Source: Butyrivibrio sp. YAB3001
Lineage (GTDB): Bacteria > Bacillota > Clostridia > Lachnospirales > Lachnospiraceae
Length of the DNA: 64,000 bases
Assembly: GCF_900112195.1 (NCBI RefSeq)
Contig: NZ_FOKR01000009.1
Coordinates: forward strand, 1 to 64,000
Direction of reading: 5' to 3'
Position 1 is the stretch's first letter; the number at the start of each line of letters is the position of its first letter. Made by a program: the position numbers and the translations under genes. Positions 52,830-61,133 of this stretch are shown here, piece by piece. The notes under the pieces were generated by a model, which saw only the letters and a program-made list of their open reading frames with translations, ran no database searches and was not told the origin of the DNA.

Positions 52830-53489
52830 TTATAGGTGGAAAATGTATTTATTCATCATTTTTCCGACCATTGAAATGATAGGACCAAGGAAAAGAGCCA
52901 TGAGAACAATTCCAAGGTTTGGTGTTCCCTTAAATACGATACCGATGATGATTGCAAGTGAATCCCATGAGATTCTGATTATTGAAAAAGGTACCTTCTT
53001 AAGAACTTTTTCTGAAAGGATTTGTGGCAGCGCGTCATAGGGGGCAACTCCCATATTTGCGTTGATGTAAAATGACACTGAAAAGATAAAAGCGAACAGC
53101 GCTGCTAAAAATATGATTGCCCTTTGTGGGAAGGTGGTAAAGAAGCTTGAAGGAATTGTCTTATCCCATACCCAGCAAAAGAAATCAGCTATATATCCGA
53201 TAAATACCATGTTTGCTATAGTTCCAAAGCCAATCAGATGTCTTCCAAATATAATTACTAAGATAAAGAGAAGAGTATTAAATAGTAACTGCCAGTTTCC
53301 AAAGCTTAAGTGAAAGAAGTTGGATAGTGTCAGATTCATGAAGGTGCAGGGGTCAGTTCCCAGATCTACTTTGATAAGGAACGAGAGGAAGAATCCCATG
53401 AAGAAAACTCCTATGTTCATTATCACAAGACGTTTGAAAAAATCTTTCTGAGTAAAATAATCTTTAATGTATTTCTTGATTGATTCCAT
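52830..53489 (-). CDS. YczE-like integral membrane protein
   Basis: About 219 residues with five or six hydrophobic segments (MNIGVFFMGFFLSFLIKV, WQLLFNTLLFILVIIFG, NMVFIGYIADFFCWVW, AIIFLAALFAFIFSVSFYI, LAIIIGIVFKG, IVLMALFLGPIISMVG). The motifs LIKVDLGTDPCTFMN and NANMGVAPYDALPQIL are two copies of a GxxP-type repeat typical of the YczE/YitT-like families. Transport substrate unknown; in Bacillus a YczE member affects antibiotic production through an unclear mechanism. Start at 53489 uses AAAAGGA upstream; an in-frame ATG six codons earlier overlaps that site. Single-gene unit. Confidence 0.85.
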   Translation of the reverse strand: MESIKKYIKDYFTQKDFFKRLVIMNIGVFFMGFFLSFLIKVDLGTDPCTFMNLTLSNFFHLSFGNWQLLFNTLLFILVIIFGRHLIGFGTIANMVFIGYIADFFCWVWDKTIPSSFFTTFPQRAIIFLAALFAFIFSVSFYINANMGVAPYDALPQILSEKVLKKVPFSIIRISWDSLAIIIGIVFKGTPNLGIVLMALFLGPIISMVGKMMNKYIFHL

Positions 53490-53616
53490 AATTGTAATCC
53501 TTTTCATTGAAATATGATGATGTCTCGAATTGTTCAGTACAAGTTACTATCACAATCCTACGTAACAGTCGGAAATCATAGGGACACTTCCTACTTTTTC
53601 CTCGGGCTCCGGCGAT

Positions 53617-53811
53617 TCATACGATGTGAAGCGCGTAGTACTGATTTTTGTAATTGATGATGACAGGTGCATTTACAAAGGCCTCATCGCCAACGTAGCA
53701 GCGGTCATTCTCGGCATCAAAAGTGTATTTACGACCTTCACTGTCGTTTTGGTTTATGTATTCCAGAGCCTGCTGTAGTGTTTCATCACCTTTACACAGA
53801 TGAATGTTCAT
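53617..53811 (-). CDS. Small hypothetical protein, about 64 residues
   Basis: No family recognised. The protein is soluble and acidic, with an N-terminal helix (GDETLQQALEYINQN) followed by beta-strand-like stretches (KYTFDAENDRCYVGDEAF, VIINYKNQYYALHIV). Start at 53811 has AAAGGAG nine bases upstream; a GTG four codons earlier overlaps that site. It is transcribed away from larE, and upstream in its direction lies the shared divergent region. The gap 53490-53616 before the YczE-like gene shows no terminator. Confidence 0.6.
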   Translation of the reverse strand: MNIHLCKGDETLQQALEYINQNDSEGRKYTFDAENDRCYVGDEAFVNAPVIINYKNQYYALHIV

Positions 53812-53839
53812 ATTTTTAAACACTCCTTTATACTTTTTT

Positions 53840-53889
53840 CAGACATTAAATTCAGGGAATTGTCTGAATTTGTGTTAAAATGATATTAA
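53840..53889. promoter_or_regulatory. Divergent control region of larE and the 64-residue gene
   Basis: A promoter candidate for larE is TTGTCT (53860-53865) and TATTAA (53884-53889), 18 bases apart. Over it lie two interleaved inverted repeats: CAGACA (53840-53845) with TGTCTG (53861-53866), and AAATTCAG (53848-53855) with CTGAATTT (53864-53871). They cannot both form at once. Confidence 0.4.
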
Positions 53890-53944
53890 TTATGATTATG
53901 CGCTTTTGGGCGCACCAATAAACATTATACACAAAATACTAAAA

Positions 53945-54763
53945 ATGGAAATACAGGAAAAATATAATTTACTTAAAGAGAATATTGCAGCGCTTGGAAA
54001 AGTGGCTGTTGCCTTTTCAAGCGGTGTAGACTCGACATTTTTGCTAAAGGTTTGCAAAGATGTTCTTGATGATAATGTCGTGGCGATAACAGCAAGATCA
54101 AGCGTTTTTCCGTCGCGTGAATCGGATGAGTCTTCTGTTTTTTGCAAAGAAAATAATATAAAACAGATCATACTGGATGTGGATCAGCTAAAGCTTGATA
54201 AGTTCAGTGATAATCCGGCAGACAGGTGTTATCACTGTAAGAAATATCTTTTTACTAATATGCGGGATTATTGCAAAGAGAATGATATTCCCTTCCTTGT
54301 AGAAGGCTCAAATGTCGATGATGAGGGAGATTACAGACCGGGACTTCGTGCAATAGCTGAGCTTTCAATAAAAAGCCCGCTAAGAGAGGCAAGGCTCACC
54401 AAGGAAGAGATACGGTTTTTATCACAAAAACTAAATCTTCATACCTGGGATAAGCCCTCCTATGCGTGTCTGGCGTCGAGAATTCCATACGGCGACACTA
54501 TTACGAGAGAAAAGCTTGGGATGATTGAACAAAGCGAAGGGCTTTTGCTTGATATGGGATTTAGGAATATCAGATGCAGAATGCATGGAAATGTTGCAAG
54601 GATTGAGCTTCCACCTGAGGATTTTGACAGATTCATGGAAAAGAATGTGCGGGAGAGAGTTTATGATGAACTTACCAGGATTGGTTTTAAATATGTTTCC
54701 CTTGATATAAAAGGTTTCAGGTCAGGGAGCATGAATGAGGTTCTTGCTGCAGAAAAGAGCTGA
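53945..54763 (+). CDS. larE: Sacrificial sulfur transferase LarE
   Basis: Donates sulfur to make the nickel-pincer cofactor of lactate racemase and related enzymes. About 272 residues with the PP-loop ATP site SSGVDST (25-31), NPADRCYHCKKYLF and the SYACLASRIPYGDTIT segment that holds the sulfur-donor cysteine of the family; further cysteines (CRMHGN) are near the C-terminus. Start at ATG 53945 is the conserved family start (MEIQEKYNLLKENI); no strong ribosome site precedes it, and a TTG at 53906 is less likely. LarB starts 76 bases after the stop. No larA or larC is in the window. Confidence 0.9.
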   Translation: MEIQEKYNLLKENIAALGKVAVAFSSGVDSTFLLKVCKDVLDDNVVAITARSSVFPSRESDESSVFCKENNIKQIILDVDQLKLDKFSDNPADRCYHCKKYLFTNMRDYCKENDIPFLVEGSNVDDEGDYRPGLRAIAELSIKSPLREARLTKEEIRFLSQKLNLHTWDKPSYACLASRIPYGDTITREKLGMIEQSEGLLLDMGFRNIRCRMHGNVARIELPPEDFDRFMEKNVRERVYDELTRIGFKYVSLDIKGFRSGSMNEVLAAEKS

Positions 54764-54839
54764 ATTTTATCATAAACGACATTGGTATCTGCCTAATGCC
54801 GTTTACAATAGAATTATATTGACAGAAGTGGAGAATACA

Positions 54840-55604
54840 GTGGAAGAAAGAGAAATAGAAAAACTCTTACATGCAGTAAAAGATGGTACTACCAGCATAG
54901 AAGATGCTATTTTAGAGTTAAAAAAGGCTCCTTTTGAGGATATGGGGTTTGCAAGACCTGATATTCACAGAGGACTTAGGCAGGGAACTGCGGAAGTGAT
55001 ATATGGACAGGGGAAAACGCCGGAACAGATTTTTCTGATAGCGGGAAAGCTCCTGGAAAAGGGGCAAAAGAGTGTCCTTATCACCAGAATGTCGGTGGAA
55101 GCAGCAAATTATTTTGAAGAAAATAAAAAATCTATCAGGTTTACATATGATGGCATGAGCAGGATTGGCATAGCCGGAGAGCAGATAGATGAGGTAAAAA
55201 GAACCGGCAAGATAGTCATCGCAACCGGCGGTACAAGTGATATGGCAGTTGCGGAGGAAGCCGCAAAGACTGCAGAACTTTTTGGAAATCATGTGGTGAG
55301 GCTTTACGACGTGGGAGTTGCGGGCCTTCACAGACTTCTTAATAAACAGTGCATGGATGAGATAATGAGTGCGAAGGTCATAATCGCCATTGCAGGAATG
55401 GAGGGAGCGCTTGCAAGCGTAGTCGGGGGACTTGCTGACTGTCCTGTGATAGCAGTACCTACAAGCGTAGGATATGGAGCTTCGTTTGGCGGGTTATCAG
55501 CTCTTTTATCAATGCTTAATTCCTGCGCAAGCGGGGTTAGCGTCGTGAATATCGACAATGGTTTTGGAGCGGGATATCTGGCAAGTATGATAAACAGAGG
55601 GTAA
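54840..55604 (+). CDS. larB: Pyridinium-3,5-biscarboxylate mononucleotide synthase LarB
   Basis: Makes the biscarboxylated pyridinium precursor of the nickel-pincer cofactor from nicotinic acid adenine dinucleotide. 254 residues; it is related to AIR carboxylase (PurE). Visible landmarks: DIHRGLRQGTAEVIYGQGKT, IATGGTSDMAVAEEA, VVRLYDVGVAGLHRL and the glycine-rich VIAVPTSVGYGASFGGLSALLSMLN. The GTG at 54840 was chosen because GTGGAG lies six bases upstream and the result matches the family length; a longer in-frame reading from 54735 overlaps larE. Gene order is larE-larB rather than the larger larABCDE cluster. Confidence 0.9.
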   Translation: MEEREIEKLLHAVKDGTTSIEDAILELKKAPFEDMGFARPDIHRGLRQGTAEVIYGQGKTPEQIFLIAGKLLEKGQKSVLITRMSVEAANYFEENKKSIRFTYDGMSRIGIAGEQIDEVKRTGKIVIATGGTSDMAVAEEAAKTAELFGNHVVRLYDVGVAGLHRLLNKQCMDEIMSAKVIIAIAGMEGALASVVGGLADCPVIAVPTSVGYGASFGGLSALLSMLNSCASGVSVVNIDNGFGAGYLASMINRG

Positions 55605-55691
55605 TAGGCTACTGCTCAGACAAAAAATGCGCGTATTAGTTTCTACAAGCGAGTGAACAGTAACGGTAACATAATATTGGAGGAAGATACT

Positions 55692-55817
55692 TTGAAAGAA
55701 TTGTTGGAGATGGCAAAGGTTTACAGAATGCCAACAGGGAATATCATCAGATATATTTATATTCCGTATATATTTGATAGCATCGAAAAAGCATTATTGG
55801 GGAGCAGAAAAAAGTGA
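55692..55817 (+). CDS. 41-residue ORF resembling only the EAA (coupling) loop of an ABC permease
   Basis: A short ORF beginning with TTG, with GGAGGAAG eight bases upstream. The reading ends in LLEMAKVYRMPTGNIIRYIY followed by IPYIFDSIEKALLGSRKK. This resembles the cytoplasmic EAA coupling loop of SsuC/TauC-type ABC permeases, which have E-A-A-x-x-x-G-A and R-Y-I-Y-L-P patterns at this place, but no transmembrane segment is present. The stop TGA overlaps the GTG start of the ABC ATPase (GTGA). The same frame is open upstream to a stop at 55605 but has no start codon. It is either a permease gene eroded to one loop or a true mini-protein. The similarity was judged by eye. Confidence 0.5.
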   Translation: MKELLEMAKVYRMPTGNIIRYIYIPYIFDSIEKALLGSRKK

Positions 55818-56392
55818 TAATAGAGATAAAGGGAGTAGCCAAGTCTTTTGGGGGTAAAAAGATTTTGGATGATATTAACTTAAATATAGAAGATGAGCAT
55901 GCTTATGTAATAACAGGAGAAGCAGGAAGCGGAAAGACACTGCTTATGAGACTGATCCTGGGGCTTGAAAAGCCTGATGAGGGGCGTATAGGTCTTTTGG
56001 GAGATTATAAGTATCCTTATATAAATGCAGGAGTAGTGTTTCAGGATGACAGACTGGTTGAAAGTCTTGACGCAGTCACGAATGTAGCTATGGTGAGTAA
56101 GAAGATTTTCAGGGAGACTGTGGCAGAGGATCTTTTATTATTTCTTCCCAAGGAGCTTTTGATGGTTCCTGTGAGAAACTTAAGTAAGTGTCAGAGGAGA
56201 ATAGTATCAATAGTTCGTGCCTGTGCTATTCCAAGCGATGTTCTTATAATGGATGAGCCGTTTACAAACGTGGATCCAGACACAAAGAATAAGCTTATTT
56301 CCTATATCCGCGATAAACAGGGAAAAGGGTCTTTGACTATCATGGCAAGAGATACAAAAGACCTTGATTTTGCAAGAATTGTAAAGATATAA
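55814..56392 (+). CDS. ABC transporter ATPase with degenerate motifs
   Basis: 192 residues, short for an ABC ATPase (usually 210-260). Walker A GEAGSGKT (35-42) and Walker B VLIMDEPF (143-150) are intact, and the Q-loop VVFQDD is present. The signature reads LSKCQ (123-127) instead of LSGGQ, and the switch histidine is replaced by Arg (MARD, R179). Sequence style is that of the nitrate/sulfonate/taurine group. The start overlaps the preceding mini-ORF. No permease or binding protein is in the neighbourhood, and the hydrogenase gene follows after 50 bases. It may be a decaying remnant or a non-transport ATPase. Confidence 0.8.
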   Translation: MIIEIKGVAKSFGGKKILDDINLNIEDEHAYVITGEAGSGKTLLMRLILGLEKPDEGRIGLLGDYKYPYINAGVVFQDDRLVESLDAVTNVAMVSKKIFRETVAEDLLLFLPKELLMVPVRNLSKCQRRIVSIVRACAIPSDVLIMDEPFTNVDPDTKNKLISYIRDKQGKGSLTIMARDTKDLDFARIVKI

Positions 56393-56442
56393 ATAACAGA
56401 AACTATCCATTCTTTTTTTCTTAGGCAAGGGGGTATTGCATT

Positions 56443-57915
56443 ATGGTAACAAATGACGAAAGTATGAATAGCTTTAAGCACAAAATCATGGAAGAAGTGT
56501 GCAGACTTGAGTGGGACGGCATAAATGATCAGGAGCATATCGAGCAGCTGGTTCTTAAGACAATTCCGGGACCAAAGCCTGAGTATAGATGCTGTATCTA
56601 CAAGGAAAGAGAGATTGTCAGACAAAGAATAAATCTGGCAATGGCAAAGAATCCTACTTACAATCCGGATTCTACCAATATTGTGCAGGTAATCGATCCA
56701 GCCTGTGATGAGTGTCCGATCGCGGCATATTCAGTTACTGATAATTGCAGATTCTGTATGGGAAAAGCATGTCTTAATTCTTGTGCCTTTGGAGCTATCA
56801 CGCCAGGTGATACTCACATGCATATTGATCCTGCCAAGTGTAAAGAGTGCGGTAAGTGTGCAGCAGCCTGCCCGTACAGCGCAATAGTACATCTGGAGCG
56901 TCCATGTAAAAAAGCATGTCCTGTGGGAGCAATTACTTATGATGAGTACGGCTACTGCAAGATAGACGAAGATAAGTGCATTCAGTGCGGACATTGTATT
57001 CACAGCTGTCCGTTTGCGGCTATTGGAAGTAAGACCTTCCTTGTAGATATCATAAAGGAAATCAAGGCAGGAAAAGAAGTTATTGCTATGTGCGCCCCTG
57101 CAACTGAAGGTCAGTTTGGCGAGGATATCTCCATGGCTTCTATAAGAGAAGGCTTAAAGAAACTTGGATTTGCAGATATGATCGAGGTTGGACTTGGTGG
57201 AGATATGACAGCTGCCTATGAATCAGAGGAGTGGGCAGAAGCCTATAAAGAGGGTAAGAAGATGACAACTTCCTGCTGTCCGGCATTTATAAACATGCTT
57301 AAAAAGCATTTCCCTGAACAGTATCAGAATAATATGTCATCTACTATATCGCCAATGTGCGCTATATCAAGATACCTTAAGGTTACAAGACCAGGCTGCG
57401 TAACGGTATTCGTGGGACCATGTATTGCCAAGAAAGCAGAGGCTCAGGATAAATCTGTCAAAGACAATGCTGATTATGTTGTTACGTACGGCGAACTCAG
57501 GGCACTTATGCGTTCTAAGGATATTAAATTTGAGCCTGTTGATGAATCATATCAGGAGTCATCAATCTGGGGCAAGAGATTTGCAGGAAGCGGCGGCGTA
57601 GCTAAAGCTGTAATTGAATGTATGCAGGAAAGAGGAGAAGATACCTCACAGATCAAGCTTTTGGCAGCCCATGGCGGACTTGAATGTAAGAAAGCACTTA
57701 CCCTTTTGAAGGTAGGAAAGCTTCCTGAAGATTTCATAGAAGGAATGGTATGTCCGGGCGGCTGTGTTGGAGGACCGTCAAGACATAAGAATATTACAGA
57801 GATAAATAAGGCAAGAGAGAATCTTTTGGCGAAGGCAGATGACAGAAAAGTATTGGAAAATCTAAAGAACTATCCTATGGATAAATTCTCTATGCACAGA
57901 GACGGGCATATGTAA
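56443..57915 (+). CDS. [FeFe] hydrogenase, group B-like, with ferredoxin domains
   Basis: 490 residues. Reversibly makes or oxidises hydrogen using low-potential ferredoxin. The N-terminal half has several [4Fe-4S] motifs (CRFCMGKACLNSC, CKECGKCAAACPYSA, CIQCGHCIHSCPFAA). The H-cluster domain has TSCCPAF for motif L1, SPMCAISRYLK for L2 and GLECKKA plus VCPGGCVGGPSRH for L3; the TSCCP and SPMCA forms are those of group B enzymes. No NADH-binding subunit is encoded beside it, so it is probably monomeric. Start with AAGGGGGT upstream. It fits fermentative hydrogen production in a rumen anaerobe. The gene may be co-transcribed with the ATPase upstream, but the 50-base gap leaves this open. Confidence 0.93.
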   Translation: MVTNDESMNSFKHKIMEEVCRLEWDGINDQEHIEQLVLKTIPGPKPEYRCCIYKEREIVRQRINLAMAKNPTYNPDSTNIVQVIDPACDECPIAAYSVTDNCRFCMGKACLNSCAFGAITPGDTHMHIDPAKCKECGKCAAACPYSAIVHLERPCKKACPVGAITYDEYGYCKIDEDKCIQCGHCIHSCPFAAIGSKTFLVDIIKEIKAGKEVIAMCAPATEGQFGEDISMASIREGLKKLGFADMIEVGLGGDMTAAYESEEWAEAYKEGKKMTTSCCPAFINMLKKHFPEQYQNNMSSTISPMCAISRYLKVTRPGCVTVFVGPCIAKKAEAQDKSVKDNADYVVTYGELRALMRSKDIKFEPVDESYQESSIWGKRFAGSGGVAKAVIECMQERGEDTSQIKLLAAHGGLECKKALTLLKVGKLPEDFIEGMVCPGGCVGGPSRHKNITEINKARENLLAKADDRKVLENLKNYPMDKFSMHRDGHM

Positions 57916-58035
57916 TTACAGTCAACGACATAAAGCAAATGCAGATGTCATTTACGATATACGTTAAGTTGAACTACTGATTGTTGATTTTTTATAACCC
58001 CGTTTGATTCCCGCAGTATTGCAGGAGGTAAGGCA

Positions 58036-61000
58036 ATGGATAGCAAGAAAACAGGCATCTTTTTTGGCAATTTCTACAGGTCCAAGGAACCAACAAAGAT
58101 TATCGTAAACATGATGCTGGTGCTTACCACGGCATATTTATCCATCATGTACAGTAACCATGTCTTATACGTCCATAATGGCAATCAGATCGTTGCGGGG
58201 GCTGTTTATGCATTTAAGTACATTCCCATTATCCTGGCTACAGCCTATGGAGGGGCTGTGCCGGGAATGATGAGTGTGCTTATGATCTTTTTTTACCGCT
58301 CTATTATTTCCAGCAGCTTTTCTTATCTTACATTCATATATCTAATTGTTGTATGTGTTATTGACAGATTTTCCAAAAATCATTTTTTTTCAAAAATCTA
58401 TAAAACGCTGATAGTTGTAGTTACTCTGCAGTTTGTATTGGGGGATCTGTGGGGGATTCTATTATGGCTTTTGTCGGGTAAAACTATATCAAGTCTATCT
58501 GCCGATAAGCTTATTTATTTCTTTTTAAACGAATTTGCAGGTGCATTTATTGCATGCATGATAGTTTTTCTTACTTATAAGTATATGCCTGATGAAAAGA
58601 AGCGCTATTTTAGTAACGGAAAATACTATATAGACAATTCTCTTTTATCAGATGATGAGAGATATGAGGTTGAAGGCCATTCCAGAGTTGGGCGCGTTGT
58701 GATGCGAGTCATAGTGTTTGAAGCGATTATTCTGGGCGTATCTGCTGAAATTGCATCAAATACCCTTGTCCCTACCATGAAATATATAAACGCATCCAAG
58801 GATCAGGTCATAGTTATCGAGGAAGATTATGACTATATAACAAATACTGAATTCTTAGAAAGCAGAGTAAGTTTTAAGCTGTCAAAAGAGGCAGCAGATT
58901 CTCAGGCCGCTGAGGTAAAATATTCCATGAGTCTTGGACTTAAGGATTCACAGTTTAGTGTAAAGCTTGCAATGCTTATTTCGATAATTGTCATCCCGCT
59001 TGCGGTTTTTGTGAACAGATATGCTCAGAGAAGAATTGCTGAGCCTATCAGGGTTCTGTCAAAAGCTGTCTCGGATATTTATAATTCTCAGGAAGGCGAA
59101 ATTAACGAAAAAGTAAATGAGGTTCACGAACTGAGATTATCAACAGGTGATGAGATAGAGAATTTATATCGTGCGGTAGACCTGACCTTTTACAGGCTGA
59201 TGGAGTATATCGAACTTGTTAAGAGCAGGCAAAACATTGAAGATCAGCTGGAAGTTGAAAAGAGTGCAAACGAAGCAAAATCAAGATTTTTGTCTAATAT
59301 TTCCCATGAGATAAGAACACCTATAAATGCTGTTCTTGGTTTTGATGAGATGATTCTCAGAGAGAGTACTGATGAATCGATTATTGGTTACGCCAGAGAT
59401 ATCCATGGCGCAGGCAAAACTCTTTTAACACTTATAAATGATATACTTGATTTCTCCAAGATTGAGGCGGGGAAAATGGTTATTATCCCGGTTGAGTATG
59501 AGCTTAGTTCTGTGATAAATGATCTTGTAAATATGGCTTCAATGAGGGCAAAAGACAAGAATCTGAAGTTTAATGTTGAGGTGAACAAGGAACTTCCGCA
59601 TATTCTTTACGGTGACGAGGTACGCATTAAGCAGTGTATCCTGAATATTCTTACTAATGCGGTCAAGTATACGGAAGAAGGAAGTGTTTTACTGAATATT
59701 GATTATGAGGATGTGATTCTTTCAGATGAAGATGATGAAGATGAGGAAGATACTACATATGATGATTATATTCTTTTGAAGGTAAAAGTAACAGATACCG
59801 GAATTGGCATCAAAGAGGAGGATATAGAAAAGCTCTCTACTGCATTTGAGAGAATAGATGAAAAGAGAAATCGTACAATAGAAGGAACAGGACTTGGAAT
59901 AAATATCGTTAACAGTCTCCTTACCATGATGGATTCAAAGCTAAATGTGGAGAGCGTATATGGAAAGGGATCGGTTTTTTCTTTTAACATAAAGCAAAAA
60001 GTTATATCCAGAGAACCTATAGGTGATTTTGCAAAGACATATAAGGAAACGGTCCGTAATGATAATGAATACTCGGAGAGCTTCCATGCGCCTGATGCAA
60101 AGATACTTATTGTGGATGACACAAGGACAAACCTGACAGTAATAGAGGGACTTCTTAAGAAGACTCAGATTCAGATAGATACTGCCACAAGTGGAAAAGA
60201 AGCACTTGAAAAGGTAAAGGTAAAGAAATACGACATTATTTTCTTAGATCACAGAATGCCGGAGATGGACGGAATCCAGACTTTCCATGCAATGCAGGAG
60301 CTTTTAGATAATCCGAACGCTGATACACCGGTTGTTGCCCTTACGGCAAATGCCATATCGGGTTCAAGAGAGATGTATTACAGCGAAGGCTTCTCGAATT
60401 ATATGTCAAAGCCTGTGGACCCGGGCAAGCTTGAAGAGATGATACTTGGCTATCTACCTGGGGAAATTGTTAAACGACCGGGAGATGAAGGATTTGTCTC
60501 TGATTCCGGAAAAGGAGATGAAGAGAGCATTGCTGCAATGCAGGAGCTTCTTACTATTTCAGGAGTTGATATTGAGTATGCGCTTGAGCGGTGCGGCTCA
60601 CCTGAGGCAGCAAGAGATGTTATGAAGGATTTCAGACTTGCCATATCTGAAAGATCTGAGATCATCGAGAGAACTGAACGTGAGGGAGATATAGCAAATT
60701 ATACGATATACGTGCACGGCCTTAAGAGCTCAGCAAGAGCCATAGGAGCCATAGACCTCAGTGAAAAGGCAGAATATCTTGAAAAATGCGGCAATGAAAA
60801 TTGGGTTGAAGAGATACATGAGCTGACGCCTGAGCTTTTGGAATTATATAGAAGTTATCTTTCAAAGCTTGAGATACTTGCTACTGAAGATGACGAAGGA
60901 AAAGAACTTATAGATCCTTCAGAACTTGAAGGCGCTTATAATTCAATAAAAGAATTTGTATCGGGTTCTTATTTTGACAGCGCAGATGATATTATGAAAA

Positions 61001-61104
61001 TGCTTGAAGATTATAAGATACCTGATGAATACAAGAAAAAGCATGAAGAGGTCAAAAGATTATTAGCTGCTGTTGACAGAGATGGACTTCTGAATATACT
61101 TTAA
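58036..61104 (+). CDS. Hybrid sensor histidine kinase with receiver and HPt domains
   Basis: 1022 residues. The N-terminal ~200 residues carry about five or six membrane helices resembling 5TM-type sensors. A second transmembrane segment near 310-330 follows an extracytoplasmic part. Then come a HAMP-like helix, a HisKA domain (SNISHEIRTPINAVLG, H424), an ATPase domain (QCILNILTNAVKY, DTGIGIKEED, GTGLGINIVNS), a receiver domain with D738 (FLDHRMPEMDG) and an HPt domain with H894 (YVHGLKSSARAIG). Phosphate could pass His-Asp-His inside the chain. The acidic insert SDEDDEDEEDTTYDD interrupts the ATPase domain. The response regulator gene starts 30 bases later. AGGAGG upstream of the ATG. Stimulus unknown. 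Confidence 0.93.
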   Translation: MDSKKTGIFFGNFYRSKEPTKIIVNMMLVLTTAYLSIMYSNHVLYVHNGNQIVAGAVYAFKYIPIILATAYGGAVPGMMSVLMIFFYRSIISSSFSYLTFIYLIVVCVIDRFSKNHFFSKIYKTLIVVVTLQFVLGDLWGILLWLLSGKTISSLSADKLIYFFLNEFAGAFIACMIVFLTYKYMPDEKKRYFSNGKYYIDNSLLSDDERYEVEGHSRVGRVVMRVIVFEAIILGVSAEIASNTLVPTMKYINASKDQVIVIEEDYDYITNTEFLESRVSFKLSKEAADSQAAEVKYSMSLGLKDSQFSVKLAMLISIIVIPLAVFVNRYAQRRIAEPIRVLSKAVSDIYNSQEGEINEKVNEVHELRLSTGDEIENLYRAVDLTFYRLMEYIELVKSRQNIEDQLEVEKSANEAKSRFLSNISHEIRTPINAVLGFDEMILRESTDESIIGYARDIHGAGKTLLTLINDILDFSKIEAGKMVIIPVEYELSSVINDLVNMASMRAKDKNLKFNVEVNKELPHILYGDEVRIKQCILNILTNAVKYTEEGSVLLNIDYEDVILSDEDDEDEEDTTYDDYILLKVKVTDTGIGIKEEDIEKLSTAFERIDEKRNRTIEGTGLGINIVNSLLTMMDSKLNVESVYGKGSVFSFNIKQKVISREPIGDFAKTYKETVRNDNEYSESFHAPDAKILIVDDTRTNLTVIEGLLKKTQIQIDTATSGKEALEKVKVKKYDIIFLDHRMPEMDGIQTFHAMQELLDNPNADTPVVALTANAISGSREMYYSEGFSNYMSKPVDPGKLEEMILGYLPGEIVKRPGDEGFVSDSGKGDEESIAAMQELLTISGVDIEYALERCGSPEAARDVMKDFRLAISERSEIIERTEREGDIANYTIYVHGLKSSARAIGAIDLSEKAEYLEKCGNENWVEEIHELTPELLELYRSYLSKLEILATEDDEGKELIDPSELEGAYNSIKEFVSGSYFDSADDIMKMLEDYKIPDEYKKKHEEVKRLLAAVDRDGLLNIL

Positions 61105-61133
61105 TAGTAGCGTTTAAAATAGAAAGGAACAAA

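Noticed and set aside
53906..53944. TTG start for larE
   Set aside because: No ribosome site, and the family usually begins close to the ATG at 53945; start remains somewhat uncertain.
57916..58035. Terminator between hydrogenase and kinase genes
   Set aside because: No convincing stem with T-run was found, although the gap is 120 bases.
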